DNA of 64,000 bases from an uncultured Rhodobacter sp. (GCA_945952585.1 CAMFII010000002.1:310001-374000); one strand, 5' to 3'. Counted from the first letter of the stretch, positions 28,440-39,884 are shown. Notes: a model not told the origin generated them from the letters alone. Program-made: numbers and translations.

Positions 28440-28471
28440 GGGCGCTCCTTCACTTCGGTGAAGGAGCGCCC
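28440..28471. terminator. Bidirectional hairpin terminator
   Basis: A perfect 14-bp stem (GGGCGCTCCTTCAC with its complement) closed by a TTCG tetraloop lies between the convergent SPOR gene and the M48-like gene. It has no long T-run on either side, but the stem is very stable and the location 19 bases after one stop and 14 from the other fits a shared terminator. Confidence 0.8.
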
Positions 28472-28484
28472 GACAATTTCAGGG

Positions 28485-29513
28485 TCAGCCCTTCTGGTCC
28501 TGGCAGATGGATTGCAGCTGCACCCAGGTGGCATCGGGCAGGATCGGTACAGCAGAGGCGCCCCGCAGCGGGTCTGCCTCGATCAGCGGCAGGGTCGTTT
28601 CCCCGCTCGGGTCGACCGCGTAGGCATAAGGGGTCGAGGGCACGCTCGCCTCGCGGAAGGCAGCCAGAAGCGCCTCGTCGCCGATGGGTGCCGGCGGGCG
28701 AATGAGTAAGGATTCGGCGTATCCGCTCAGTGCCCCGGCGGGCAGGCGGCCCGAGGTCAGAAGGCGCACCGTCGCCAGCAGCCCCGCCTGCTGCAGCACC
28801 GGGATCAGCGGGTCGGACAGTTCGGCACGGGTCTTTTCCGCGATGGCAAAGCCTGCGGCCACCTCGGGCCCGTCGAGCGGTTCGACGAGCTTGCTGGACA
28901 GAAGCACCAACCCTCCGGGCAAGTGGGTCGCCGGATTGAGCCCGTCGCGCAGGATCAGGATCTGCCCGCCGCCCTGGCCCAGCACGCGCTCGGACAGCGT
29001 CATTGCGGCCCTGAGCCCAGCAGGATTGGCACAGGGCACACCGGTCAATCGGGTCAGATCGGCCAGCGCCATCCGCCCGATCTCGGCCCGGGTTGCTGTC
29101 GGCACCATCGCCGCCGTCCGCGAGATCAGTGCCGAAGGCAGCCAGAAGACCGCAAGCAGCAGCCCAAGCGCGATGCCCCCGCCCAGCAGGGTGGCGCGCA
29201 GACGCCCCGGACGGGCGCGGGCCTTTTCGATGGCGCCTCGCACTGTCTCGATCGCGCCGACCATCAACCCGTCGTCGATCTCGAGCGTTTCGGCCGCCTC
29301 GGAATCGGCGGCATAAAGCGCAGGCATGGCGCCGGAATTGAGCCGCACGACAGCTGGCAAGGACCAATGGGTCAGGGCCGACCCCGTCTTTGGATCGCTC
29401 AGGACCAGCGAGGCGTCACCGAAATTCACCACCACTTCGCGTCGTTGCGCATCTGGACTGTCCCGCCAGAGGCCGGTGCATTCGAGCTTCTCGTATTTCT
29501 TGAGGGCCGTCAT
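28485..29513 (-). CDS. Inactive M48-peptidase-like membrane protein
   Basis: The 342-residue protein has an N-terminal beta-type domain (about 5-85), a transmembrane helix at about 108-131 (LLGGGIALGLLLAVFWLPSA), and a C-terminal region resembling M48 peptidases: ILRDGLNPATHLPGGLVLLSSKLVEPLDGPEVAAGFAIAEKT at 187-228 lines up with the NAFALPGG and zinc-site segment of those enzymes. The zinc motif HExxH is replaced by IAEKT at 224-228, so both His and the Glu are missing and the protein should not be a metalloprotease. It may bind peptide or act as a scaffold. A different, intact M48 lipoprotein is encoded at 55.1 kb. Confidence 0.65.
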   Translation of the reverse strand: MTALKKYEKLECTGLWRDSPDAQRREVVVNFGDASLVLSDPKTGSALTHWSLPAVVRLNSGAMPALYAADSEAAETLEIDDGLMVGAIETVRGAIEKARARPGRLRATLLGGGIALGLLLAVFWLPSALISRTAAMVPTATRAEIGRMALADLTRLTGVPCANPAGLRAAMTLSERVLGQGGGQILILRDGLNPATHLPGGLVLLSSKLVEPLDGPEVAAGFAIAEKTRAELSDPLIPVLQQAGLLATVRLLTSGRLPAGALSGYAESLLIRPPAPIGDEALLAAFREASVPSTPYAYAVDPSGETTLPLIEADPLRGASAVPILPDATWVQLQSICQDQKG

Positions 29514-29711
29514 GGGCGGCGAATGCGCTTTCGTGCTGGCAATCCACGGCTGAGAGTAGCCGACGACCTGTGGACCTACAACAGATTGTGTCGGCCAGAC
29601 CTCATTCCGACCGGCAGAAGATGTCGGCTCTCGGGGCGCGGCAGGTCGGATTCGGTTGCGATTTCATCCCCGGGGCGGGGCAGGATCGCCCGGTGGAGGA
29701 GAACGAACGCC

Positions 29712-30656
29712 ATGCCTCAGGCTGACCGCACCCTGGCCGCAGCCGGCCTGATCCTGATCTATGCTTTGTCGATCGGATTCACCGACAACTTCGTGCGCGT
29801 GATCGCGGCGGACGGCGGACTGTGGCAGTTCCACCTGACGCGCTCGGTGATGGCGATCGGGTTGCTTGTGATCGCCGCCCCGATGCTGAAGCTGAACCTG
29901 CGGCCGCAGCGGCCGGGTGCAGTCGCGGCTCGCAGCGCGGTCCATGGGTTCGCGATGCTGGTCTATTTCGGCAGTCTGGCCTTCTTTCCGGTGGCGGTGG
30001 TCGCGGCGGGACTGTTCACCGCCCCGATCTTCGTCCTGCTCATCTCCCGCTTCGCCTACGGCCACCGCATTGGTCCGTGGCGCATCCTTGCAGTGGCGCT
30101 CGGCTTCCTGGGGGTGATCCTGGTGCTTGGTCCGGCTGCTGTCAGCGGGGCGTCCGTTGCCGCGCTGATGCCGATCGCGGCGGGGCTGCTTTACGCCATC
30201 GGCAACATCGCGACCCGCGAATGGTGCGAGGGGGAACGGCCCGAGGTGCTTCTGGCCGGCTTCTTCGTGGCGCTTGGCCTGCTGGGCATGGTGGGCCTGG
30301 CGGTCTTCGCCCTTCTGGACCCGGTCGAGGCCGAAGGGCCGGCCGCCTTTGTCCTGCGCGGCTGGGCGATGCCGACGGGCCGCTTCCTGTTCTGGACCTT
30401 CGTGCAGGCCGCCGGATCGCTGATCGCCGTGGGGATGATGATCCGCGCCTACCAGATCGCCGAGGCAAGCCGGGTCAGCGTGTTCGAATACGTCATCCTG
30501 CCCTGCAGCGCTCTTTGGGGCTGGCTGCTGTGGAGCGAGGTCCTTTCACCGCGGGCGCTGACCGGGATGGCGCTCATCATCGCGGCCGGTCTGGTGATCG
30601 CCCTTCGCGCGGTTCAGCCGACCGCAGATCAGTCGCCGACCGCCTCGCGCCAGTGA
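29712..30656 (+). CDS. EamA-family (DMT) transporter
   Basis: This 314-residue protein has about ten hydrophobic helices in two EamA repeats; recognisable parts are LWQFHLTRSVMAIGLLVIAAP in repeat one and VSVFEYVILPCSALWGWLLWSEVLSP in repeat two. It is a second, distinct DMT permease in the window (compare 11403-12326). The ATG at 29712 gives MPQADRTLAAAGLILIYALS and has GGAGGAG about 12 bases upstream. Its last 28 bases overlap the convergent tdk gene. Substrate is unknown. Confidence 0.85.
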   Translation: MPQADRTLAAAGLILIYALSIGFTDNFVRVIAADGGLWQFHLTRSVMAIGLLVIAAPMLKLNLRPQRPGAVAARSAVHGFAMLVYFGSLAFFPVAVVAAGLFTAPIFVLLISRFAYGHRIGPWRILAVALGFLGVILVLGPAAVSGASVAALMPIAAGLLYAIGNIATREWCEGERPEVLLAGFFVALGLLGMVGLAVFALLDPVEAEGPAAFVLRGWAMPTGRFLFWTFVQAAGSLIAVGMMIRAYQIAEASRVSVFEYVILPCSALWGWLLWSEVLSPRALTGMALIIAAGLVIALRAVQPTADQSPTASRQ

Positions 30657-31207
30657 CGGCGGCAGAGGCTTTCGTAGGTTTCGTTCCCGCCGATCTGCAC
30701 CTGCGCCCCGTCCCTTTGCGCGCGGCCGTCCGGCCCCTTGCGGACCACCATCGTGGCCTTCTTGCCGCAATGGCAAATGGTGCGGACCTCTCGCATCTCG
30801 TCCGCGAGGGCAAGCAGGGCGGCAGACCCGGGAAACAGCTCGCCGCGAAAATCAACGCGCAGGCCGTAGCACATCACCGGAACGTTCAGGTCATCGACCA
30901 CTCGCGCCAACTGCCAGACCTGCTCCTGCGACAGGAACTGGGCCTCGTCGAGGAAAATGCAGGCGACTGGGCCTTGGTCGAGGCGGCGGGCGATCTTGGC
31001 GAACAGGTCCTCGCCGGGGGCAAAGGTATCGGCCGCGTCGCCGATACCGATCCGGCTGGCAATGCGTCCTTCACCGGCCCGATGGTCGAGTTCGGCGGTG
31101 ATGAGGTAGGTCTCCATTCCGCGTTCGCGGTAGTTGTAGGAGGCTTGGAGCAGCAGGGTAGATTTCCCCGCATTCATCGTCGAGTAGTGGAAATAGAGCT
31201 TGGCCAT
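30629..31207 (-). CDS. tdk: Thymidine kinase
   Basis: Tdk phosphorylates thymidine and deoxyuridine with ATP. The 192-residue type II enzyme shows the P-loop MNAGKST at 11-17, the Walker B-like FLDEAQFL at about 85-92, the lasso and zinc-binding segments CHCGKKATMVVRK near 145, and IGGNETYESLCRRHW near the C terminus. Its position among several nucleoside genes fits salvage. The 3-prime end overlaps the convergent DMT transporter by 28 bp. It may be read with the helicase gene upstream, 43 bases away. Confidence 0.95.
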   Translation of the reverse strand: MAKLYFHYSTMNAGKSTLLLQASYNYRERGMETYLITAELDHRAGEGRIASRIGIGDAADTFAPGEDLFAKIARRLDQGPVACIFLDEAQFLSQEQVWQLARVVDDLNVPVMCYGLRVDFRGELFPGSAALLALADEMREVRTICHCGKKATMVVRKGPDGRAQRDGAQVQIGGNETYESLCRRHWREAVGD

Positions 31208-31250
31208 GCCGTCCTCTAGCCGAGGGCGGCATGGCCATCAAGCATGGCGC

Positions 31251-32657
31251 TCAGCGGCTGCCGCCGGAGCCCGTCTTGCGGTTGCCCTGGAAGCGGCGCG
31301 GCGCGCCTGTGCCGCCGGGCTGAGCCGGGCGGGCGGGTTTTTGGCCGCCGGGTTTCTGGCCCGCGGGCTTTTGCCCGAAGGGCTTGTGACCGCCGGCCGA
31401 CTGGCCGGCCGGTTTCGGCGCACCGGATTTCTGGCCGTTCTGGGGACGGCCACCGCCGGCCGCGCGGGCGATCTTCTGGGCCGATTTCCCCATGACCTTC
31501 ACCGGCTTCGGCGCTGCTGCACCTTCCGCCCAAGGCGCGCCGCCGATCACCGGGATCGCCGCCTTCATCGTCTTTTCGATGGCGCGGAGTTCCTCCATCT
31601 CGGCCGGAGCGCAGAAGGCGACCGCCGTGCCCTGCGCGCCCGCCCGGGCCGTGCGGCCGATGCGGTGGACGTAGTTCTCGGGCACGTTCGGCATGTCGTA
31701 GTTGTAGACGTGGCGGACCGTCGGGATGTCGATGCCGCGCGCGGCGACGTCGGTCGCGACCAGCACGTCAAGCTCGCCGCCGCGGAATTCCTTCAGAGTC
31801 CGCTCGCGGTGGTTCTGGCTCTTGTTGCCGTGGATGGAACCCGCCTTGAAGCCCCAGGTTACCAGCAGCTTCATCAGTTTTTCCGAGCCGTGCTTGGTGC
31901 GGCCAAAGACCAGTGCCTGCTCGCCCGGATGCTTGAGAAGGTAGGATTCCAGCAGCTTCGCCTTGTCGCCCTGCGGGGTGAAATGCACGCCCTGGACGAT
32001 CTTCTCGACCGGCTTTCCGGGCGGGGCAACCTCGACCCGGACCGGGTCGCGCAGGTAGGTGTCGGCCACTTCCTCGATCAGCTTCGGCATGGTGGCCGAG
32101 AAGAGGAGCGTCTGGCGCTTGTGCGGCAGGTGCTTGGCGATGCGGCGCAGCGAATGGATGAAGCCCATGTCGAGCATGTGGTCGGCCTCGTCCAGGACGA
32201 GGTAGCCGGTGTTGACCAGCGTCAGCGCGCTCTGCTCGAGGAGGTCGATCAGCCGACCGGGCGTCGCGACAAGGATGTCGGAGCCGCGGGCAAGGCGTTC
32301 GGCCTGACGGTTGATCGAGGCGCCGCCGACGACGGTGGTCACCTTGACGGCGGTACCCTTGGTGAAAAGCTCAAGGTTTTCAGCGATTTGCAGGACAAGT
32401 TCGCGCGTCGGTGCCAGGATCAGCGCCCGCACGGTGCGGGGCTGCGGCGGGTGGCCGATGTCGAGGATGCGGTGCAGGAGCGGCAGGCCGAAGGCCGCCG
32501 TCTTGCCGGTGCCGGTCTGGGCCAGACCCATCAGGTCGCGGCCCTTCATCACGTGGGGGATCGCGGCCAGCTGGATCGGCGTCGGCTTGGTGAAGCCGGT
32601 TTTCTCGAGCGCAGTCAGCAGCTTGGGCGAAAGGCCGAGTTCGGAGAAGGTAGTCAT
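31251..32657 (-). CDS. DEAD-box RNA helicase
   Basis: The 468-residue protein has the DEAD-box motifs in order: Q motif GFTKPTPIQ at 21-29, motif I AQTGTGKT at 46-53, PTRELVLQ near 83, TPGRL near 132, DEAD at 156-159, SAT near 185, and HRIGRTARAG near 325. The C-terminal about 75 residues form a low-complexity basic tail with repeated GQKPAGQKPGGQKPA units, probably RNA binding. It is of the RhlE type by overall layout. The ATG at 32657 (MTTFSELGLSPKLL) is preceded by AAGAAAA rather than a strong ribosome site. An upstream hairpin lies at 32675-32691. Cold or ribosome-assembly roles are typical of the family. Confidence 0.92.
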   Translation of the reverse strand: MTTFSELGLSPKLLTALEKTGFTKPTPIQLAAIPHVMKGRDLMGLAQTGTGKTAAFGLPLLHRILDIGHPPQPRTVRALILAPTRELVLQIAENLELFTKGTAVKVTTVVGGASINRQAERLARGSDILVATPGRLIDLLEQSALTLVNTGYLVLDEADHMLDMGFIHSLRRIAKHLPHKRQTLLFSATMPKLIEEVADTYLRDPVRVEVAPPGKPVEKIVQGVHFTPQGDKAKLLESYLLKHPGEQALVFGRTKHGSEKLMKLLVTWGFKAGSIHGNKSQNHRERTLKEFRGGELDVLVATDVAARGIDIPTVRHVYNYDMPNVPENYVHRIGRTARAGAQGTAVAFCAPAEMEELRAIEKTMKAAIPVIGGAPWAEGAAAPKPVKVMGKSAQKIARAAGGGRPQNGQKSGAPKPAGQSAGGHKPFGQKPAGQKPGGQKPARPAQPGGTGAPRRFQGNRKTGSGGSR

Positions 32658-33131
32658 CTGTTTTCTTTCGGTCAGGCGGACTCGGTCCGCCGAATGGGGT
32701 TCGGGCCGCATGAACAGCGGCAGGCGAGAGGGCCGGCCGACGCTTTTTTCAAAGCTTTCGACCGTGGCGCCCCTGCGTGATGGTGGGAACCTTGCGATGT
32801 TTCCGGCCCTGGCCCCGTCGGCACCTGGTGCGATCAGAGGGGCGGCTGCTCACGCGGCAGCGGGCGCTGGATGGGGGTCACATGAGGCCTCGGACCCCAT
32901 AAGTCAAGCATCAGATGCGAAATCGCGGCGAAACGGGACGGCACCAGGAGACGCGAGAGGCGCCCTCCTGCGACATCTTGCGCCATCCGCGCTCGGCTTC
33001 TGCCGGGGGCTGGACACAAGAAAGCCTTCAAGCTCTGGTTGTAAGGGAACGTCCCGCCGCCGCAACCCAAGGAGGAAGAGGCGGCGCAGCGCCAGGCCGG
33101 GCACCACGGCCGCACCATGAGGAAGCTACCG
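32658..33131. other. Intergenic region without a supported gene
   Basis: About 470 bp separate the divergent helicase and Ntn-hydrolase genes. It contains a 7-bp hairpin GGCGGAC-TCG-GTCCGCC at 32675-32691, inside the presumed helicase leader, and a bulged stem (ATGGGGGTC with GACCCCAT, 32871-32900). No convincing coding sequence, riboswitch or RNA gene is visible. A long helicase 5-prime leader is possible, as in other cold-responsive helicases, but this is only a guess. Confidence 0.5.
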
Positions 33132-34229
33132 ATGCTGAAACCCCTTCTGTCCGCCGTTTCGCTGATCGCTACCGTCAATGCCGGCCTCGCCTGCACCGCC
33201 GTCGATATCGTTGCCGGCGACAAAACCGTCATCGCTGGCCGGACGATGGAATGGGCCTTCGATATGCAATGGACGCTGGTCAGCCAGCCAAAGGGCACCG
33301 AGCTGAGCCTGACCGCGCCGCCCTCGACCGGCCTGCCGGCCAAGACCGAGGCCACGAAATACGCCGTGGCCGGTGTCAGCGCAGGCATCATTCCCGGCGG
33401 GGCGCTGCTCGAAGGGCAGAACTCGGAGGGTTTGGGGATGAGCGGCAACTTCCTGCCCGGCTTCACCCAGTACCAGACCGTCACCAAGGAGGACACGGAC
33501 TATGTCTCGATCCTCGGCTTCGGGTCCTGGGCGCTTGGCAACCATGCGACCGTGGCCGAACTCCGCGCGGCGCTGCCCAAGATCAAGGTCTGGGCCGATC
33601 CGTCCTTGCCGAGCGGACCAACCCCGCCGACGATCCATATGGTCTTCACCGACCGGACGGGCGACGGGATGGTCGTGGAATATGTCGGCGGCGAATTGCA
33701 GATCCACGACAACGTCGCGCATGTGCTGACCAATGCGCCGACCTATGACTGGCACCTGCTGAACGCCCGCAACTACCTGAACCTGTCGACCGTGGGCGTG
33801 CAGGCGGTCAACATCGGCAGCGTCAACGTGACCGCCCTCGGGCAGGGGGGCGGGATGATGGGCCTGCCGGGCGACTATACTCCGCCCTCGCGCTTCATCC
33901 GCGCGGCCTTCCTGCGCCACAACATCACCCCGCCCAAGACCGGCGACGAGGCGATCCAGGCGGTGGACCATATCCTGAACACCGTCGACATCCCGATTGG
34001 CATCGCGCAGAGCAAGGATGGCGATCAGGTCGTGTCGGATTACACCCAGTGGGTGGCGATCAAGGATCTGACCCACAACCGGCTGATGATCTCGGACTAT
34101 GCGCACCGGACAAGCTTCGTCGCGATCGACCTGGACAAGCTCTTCGCCTCGGGCAAGGCGATTTCGGTTCCGGTCGCGGACCTGCCCTATCCGGCGGCGA
34201 CGGATGTGACAGACGCCGTGGTCAAATAG
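33132..34229 (+). CDS. Choloylglycine hydrolase-family Ntn amidase
   Basis: The 365-residue protein belongs to the linear-amide C-N hydrolase (bile-salt hydrolase/penicillin V acylase) family. A signal peptide (MLKPLLSAVSLIATVNAGLA) ends directly before Cys21 in LACTAVDIVAGD, so cleavage would expose the N-terminal nucleophile. Further signatures are IAGRTMEWAFD near 40, GQNSEGLGMSGNFLPG near 105, and TNAPTYDWHLLNARNYLNLS near 200-220. In free-living relatives such enzymes often cleave N-acyl homoserine lactones or penicillin V; the substrate here is open. I prefer the ATG at 33132 because GAGGAAG lies six bases upstream; 33117 would add five residues. Confidence 0.88.
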   Translation: MLKPLLSAVSLIATVNAGLACTAVDIVAGDKTVIAGRTMEWAFDMQWTLVSQPKGTELSLTAPPSTGLPAKTEATKYAVAGVSAGIIPGGALLEGQNSEGLGMSGNFLPGFTQYQTVTKEDTDYVSILGFGSWALGNHATVAELRAALPKIKVWADPSLPSGPTPPTIHMVFTDRTGDGMVVEYVGGELQIHDNVAHVLTNAPTYDWHLLNARNYLNLSTVGVQAVNIGSVNVTALGQGGGMMGLPGDYTPPSRFIRAAFLRHNITPPKTGDEAIQAVDHILNTVDIPIGIAQSKDGDQVVSDYTQWVAIKDLTHNRLMISDYAHRTSFVAIDLDKLFASGKAISVPVADLPYPAATDVTDAVVK

Positions 34230-34241
34230 ACCGGGCGAAGG

Positions 34242-35036
34242 TCACTCCGAACTTTCCTCACCCGTCAGGGCGCGGCTGATCGCGCCCGGCGAGACGCTGC
34301 TTTCGCCACGGAAGGGCTGATCCATGACCAGGATCAGCCCCAGCACAAGGCCGATCCCGGCCATGTGGAGAAAGACGAGCGTGCTGCTGGTCAGGTCGAA
34401 GCGGTAACGCCCGTTCATCACCATCGCTCCGATCAGGAAGGCGAAGATGATCCACCAGAACACGTTGGTCACCGATTTCGTCGCACTTTCCAGTCGTCCG
34501 AAGCGGTAATCCTCCAGCTGCGCGACAAAACCGTTGATGGTCGAGGCGGAGTCGGGGTTCGCCTTGGCCGTCGCGCGGACCGAGGCACGCAGGGATTTCA
34601 GCGCGCTGCTTGCCTGGGCCGAAAGATGGGGGACCCGCTGGCCGAGCGCCGGCCAGTCATGGGCGGTGATGGCGTCGGCATAGCCGCGCAGGTCGGCACG
34701 GGCCTGTTCCGCCTCGGCCCCGCCCGCCACCTGCAACTCGGCATCGAGCCGGGTGATGATCGACGCCTCGCGCAGCGTCGAATCCAGCGTCTTGCCCAGG
34801 TTGCCCCTGACATCGGCGAGCACCAGCGCCAGCGTGAAGACGGTGAAGGCGAGCAGGCTGCCATGCACAAGTTCCGCCAGCTTCGCATGGGTTTCGAGGC
34901 GGCTGTCGTTGGCCGAGAAGACCAGGCGGCGCGAGGACCAGCCGATGACAAGCGCCACGATGCCGGTCAGAAGCGCGCCACTGAGAAGGATGACGCTGTC
35001 CGCCCGGTGGCCGACCTGATCCAGAAACCAGTCCAT
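34242..35036 (-). CDS. DUF4239 membrane protein
   Basis: The 264-residue protein has two N-terminal helices (about 16-35 and 60-82), a soluble helical middle part, and two C-terminal helices (about 195-212 and 222-240), ending in the DUF4239 hallmark MDQPFRGESSVSPGAISRAL. This family is bestrophin-like in outline, but function is unknown. The stop lies 12 bases from the stop of the Ntn hydrolase (convergent). A frameshifted remnant of a second copy is present at 36155-36301. Confidence 0.8.
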   Translation of the reverse strand: MDWFLDQVGHRADSVILLSGALLTGIVALVIGWSSRRLVFSANDSRLETHAKLAELVHGSLLAFTVFTLALVLADVRGNLGKTLDSTLREASIITRLDAELQVAGGAEAEQARADLRGYADAITAHDWPALGQRVPHLSAQASSALKSLRASVRATAKANPDSASTINGFVAQLEDYRFGRLESATKSVTNVFWWIIFAFLIGAMVMNGRYRFDLTSSTLVFLHMAGIGLVLGLILVMDQPFRGESSVSPGAISRALTGEESSE

Positions 35037-35236
35037 CCGCTGTCTTTCCCCTTACCGCCCGACGCTTGCAGATCGTAACTGGCCACTTGGGTCAAGCGCG
35101 AAGGCTCTCGTTGCGGTTGCGGCCTTTGCTCACAGCAGGCATGGCGCGCAGGGCCAAACTGCGGCACTGCCGCGCTGGACGGGTCATGCGGGTGTGATAG
35201 GCTAGGGGGCGATGAGGGCGTTTCCGGGGGGTGAAG

Positions 35237-35461
35237 ATGCGCGCTTTGGTCGGACTGGCGGTTCTGGGGCTTGGGCTTGTCGCGGGCTGTTCGCAGCCGC
35301 TCGCGCCGGACGCGGGCGGCGACCTGCCGCCGCCGGGCGCGGCGAGCCTCTCGGCCCCGCCGGCGGGGACGAATACCGCGGCCAATTACGCCAATGACAT
35401 CAAGGCCGACCCGTCGATGCAGGAGGCGTGTCAGACGGGGGCGATCAAGGGGTGTCCGTAG
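35237..35461 (+). CDS. Small lipoprotein
   Basis: The 74-residue product has a type II signal peptide with lipobox LVAGC (Cys18), followed by a Pro/Ala-rich mature region and a short conserved-looking end (NTAANYANDIKADPSMQEAC). It should be anchored in the inner or outer membrane facing the periplasm. The ATG at 35237 is preceded by GGGGGGTGA. Function unknown. Confidence 0.7.
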   Translation: MRALVGLAVLGLGLVAGCSQPLAPDAGGDLPPPGAASLSAPPAGTNTAANYANDIKADPSMQEACQTGAIKGCP

Positions 35462-35601
35462 GTTGGTGCCCCGTGAATGCGCACCCTGCGGCGGGCAACC
35501 CCCCGGCGTTGAACTGGGAGTGAGGAGGGGACAGGGCGGGTGTCCGTCGAAGCGTTGTGAACTCCGCCCCAAGTTCGCCTAGATAGGAAATATCAATATG
35601 G

Positions 35602-36150
35602 ATGGCTGGGAGGCTTAATCTTGATTACGCATTTTGGTCTTTTTGGCCTGAGCGTGATGTCCATTGGTCGGGGGGGAAAGCCAATGAGGGGGCCATGCTT
35701 GGGATTGAAAAGCAGCCACGGGAAAAGCGGGGGAGACCGACTAAAGATGAAAAGGATTCCGAGAAAAACTATCGAGACTTTGTAGGCCTTTACTGCCTGT
35801 ATGGTGAGGGAATTTTGTTATACATTGGTGAAGCAGGCCTTGAAACGAAGCAAACTCTTTTTGATCGACTGAAGCAGCATAGAAAAGGGCCGATGGCGGG
35901 TAGATGGGATAAGTTTTCATGGTTCGGGAGGGAAAACTGCGAAGGAGAAACGCCGATCAAAACTTCGCTTGCTCAGTTGGAGGCCGTTTCCATTTCGATT
36001 GTAAACCCTGGTTTTAATAAGCAGTCTGGAACTTTTAAAGGTGCAAAACAGGTATTTCAAGTGCCTCATAAAGACGCCGACGGGGACATAGAAACAAAAC
36101 TTGCGTACCTTACAGAGCTTCTCGGAGGCATCAAAGCGAAGGTCGGCTGA
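35602..36150 (+). CDS. GIY-YIG-like nuclease domain protein, low G+C
   Basis: The 182-residue protein carries a GIY-YIG-type core: GLYCLY at 62-67, LLYIGEAG at 72-79, the expected Arg and His in FDRLKQH (Arg89, His93), a metal-binding Glu127 in AQLEAVSISIVNPGFN, and Asn139. This order and spacing match GIY-YIG endonucleases, though no flanking DNA-binding domain is recognisable; residues 1-60 are polar and basic. The gene is clearly richer in A+T than its neighbours (many AAA, GAA, TTT, ATT codons), which suggests recent acquisition. It lies beside a truncated pseudogene and a REP doublet. It could serve mobile-element, restriction or repair roles; none can be chosen from sequence. Confidence 0.7.
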   Translation: MAGRLNLDYAFWSFWPERDVHWSGGKANEGAMLGIEKQPREKRGRPTKDEKDSEKNYRDFVGLYCLYGEGILLYIGEAGLETKQTLFDRLKQHRKGPMAGRWDKFSWFGRENCEGETPIKTSLAQLEAVSISIVNPGFNKQSGTFKGAKQVFQVPHKDADGDIETKLAYLTELLGGIKAKVG

Positions 36151-36154
36151 ACCC

Positions 36155-36301
36155 TCGCCCCGCTCCCCTCCGTTGCCGCCTCCGAACGCATGGGCGATCG
36201 GGGTGGAGGAGACGCTGGTTTCTGCCCGGAAGGGCGGGTCCTCACCACGATCAGCGCAAGGACAAGGCCGATGCTGGCTCTGTGCAGGAAGATCAGCAGA
36301 T
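36155..36301 (-). pseudogene. Truncated, frameshifted DUF4239 gene remnant
   Basis: Read on the minus strand, this segment encodes LIFLHRASIGLVLALIVV and then, after a one-base deletion, DPPFRAETSVSSTPIAHAF. The intact DUF4239 protein at 34242-35036 has LVFLHMAGIGLVLGLILVMD and QPFRGESSVSPGAISRAL in the same order. The remnant keeps only the last membrane helix and C terminus. Its upstream end stops at about 36301, directly beside the REP doublet, and its downstream end runs into the GIY-YIG gene stop. Confidence 0.8.
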
Positions 36302-36302
36302 A

Positions 36303-36370
36303 CGTAGGGCGGGGTTCACCCCGCCACCTCCGACAGGCCGGGTAGATGGCGGGGTGAACCCCGCCCTACG
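36303..36370. repeat. REP doublet (REPIN-like)
   Basis: Two 23-bp sequences, CGTAGGGCGGGGTTCACC + CCGCC (36303-36325) and its exact reverse complement (36348-36370), face each other across a 22-bp spacer. Each has GTAG at its outer foot followed by an internal palindrome, GGCGGGGT-TC-ACCCCGCC. That tetranucleotide-plus-hairpin structure is the signature of REP elements, which are moved by RAYT transposases acting in trans; an inverted pair is a REPIN. No RAYT gene is in the window. Confidence 0.75.
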
Positions 36371-36550
36371 ACGTGGAAGATCGTCCGGGCTCGCATCCGG
36401 GGCGCGAAGGCTTTCGCGCCCGTTGCCTGCTCAAAACGCTCCACTGGAGCGTTTTGCCCCCGGCAGGGCCGGGGTCGCGGTTCCCCGGCCCGATCCTTGC
36501 GGATCGTGCGTTCGACGCTGACGATCTTCCACTGGAAGATCGTCCGGGCG
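36371..36550. repeat. Cluster of perfect hairpins between REP doublet and carB
   Basis: Four or more palindromes follow one another: GGGCGCGAA-GGCT-TTCGCGCCC (about 36401-36422), CAAAACGCTCC-ACT-GGAGCGTTTTG (about 36433-36457), GGGCCGGGG...CCCCGGCCC (about 36466-36491), and GACGATCTTCC-ACT-GGAAGATCGTC (about 36519-36543). The second and fourth have different arms but the same 25-bp size and central CCACTGG. A direct repeat, TGGAAGATCGTCCGGGC, occurs near both ends of the block. They lie downstream of the carB stop and may also help terminate carB. Confidence 0.75.
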
Positions 36551-36554
36551 CGTC

Positions 36555-39884
<3,330 letters not shown>

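Noticed and set aside
32658-33131. A riboswitch or small RNA between the helicase and Ntn-hydrolase genes
   Set aside because: The stems seen are isolated and do not match any riboswitch core I know; no promoter-terminator pair defines an RNA gene.
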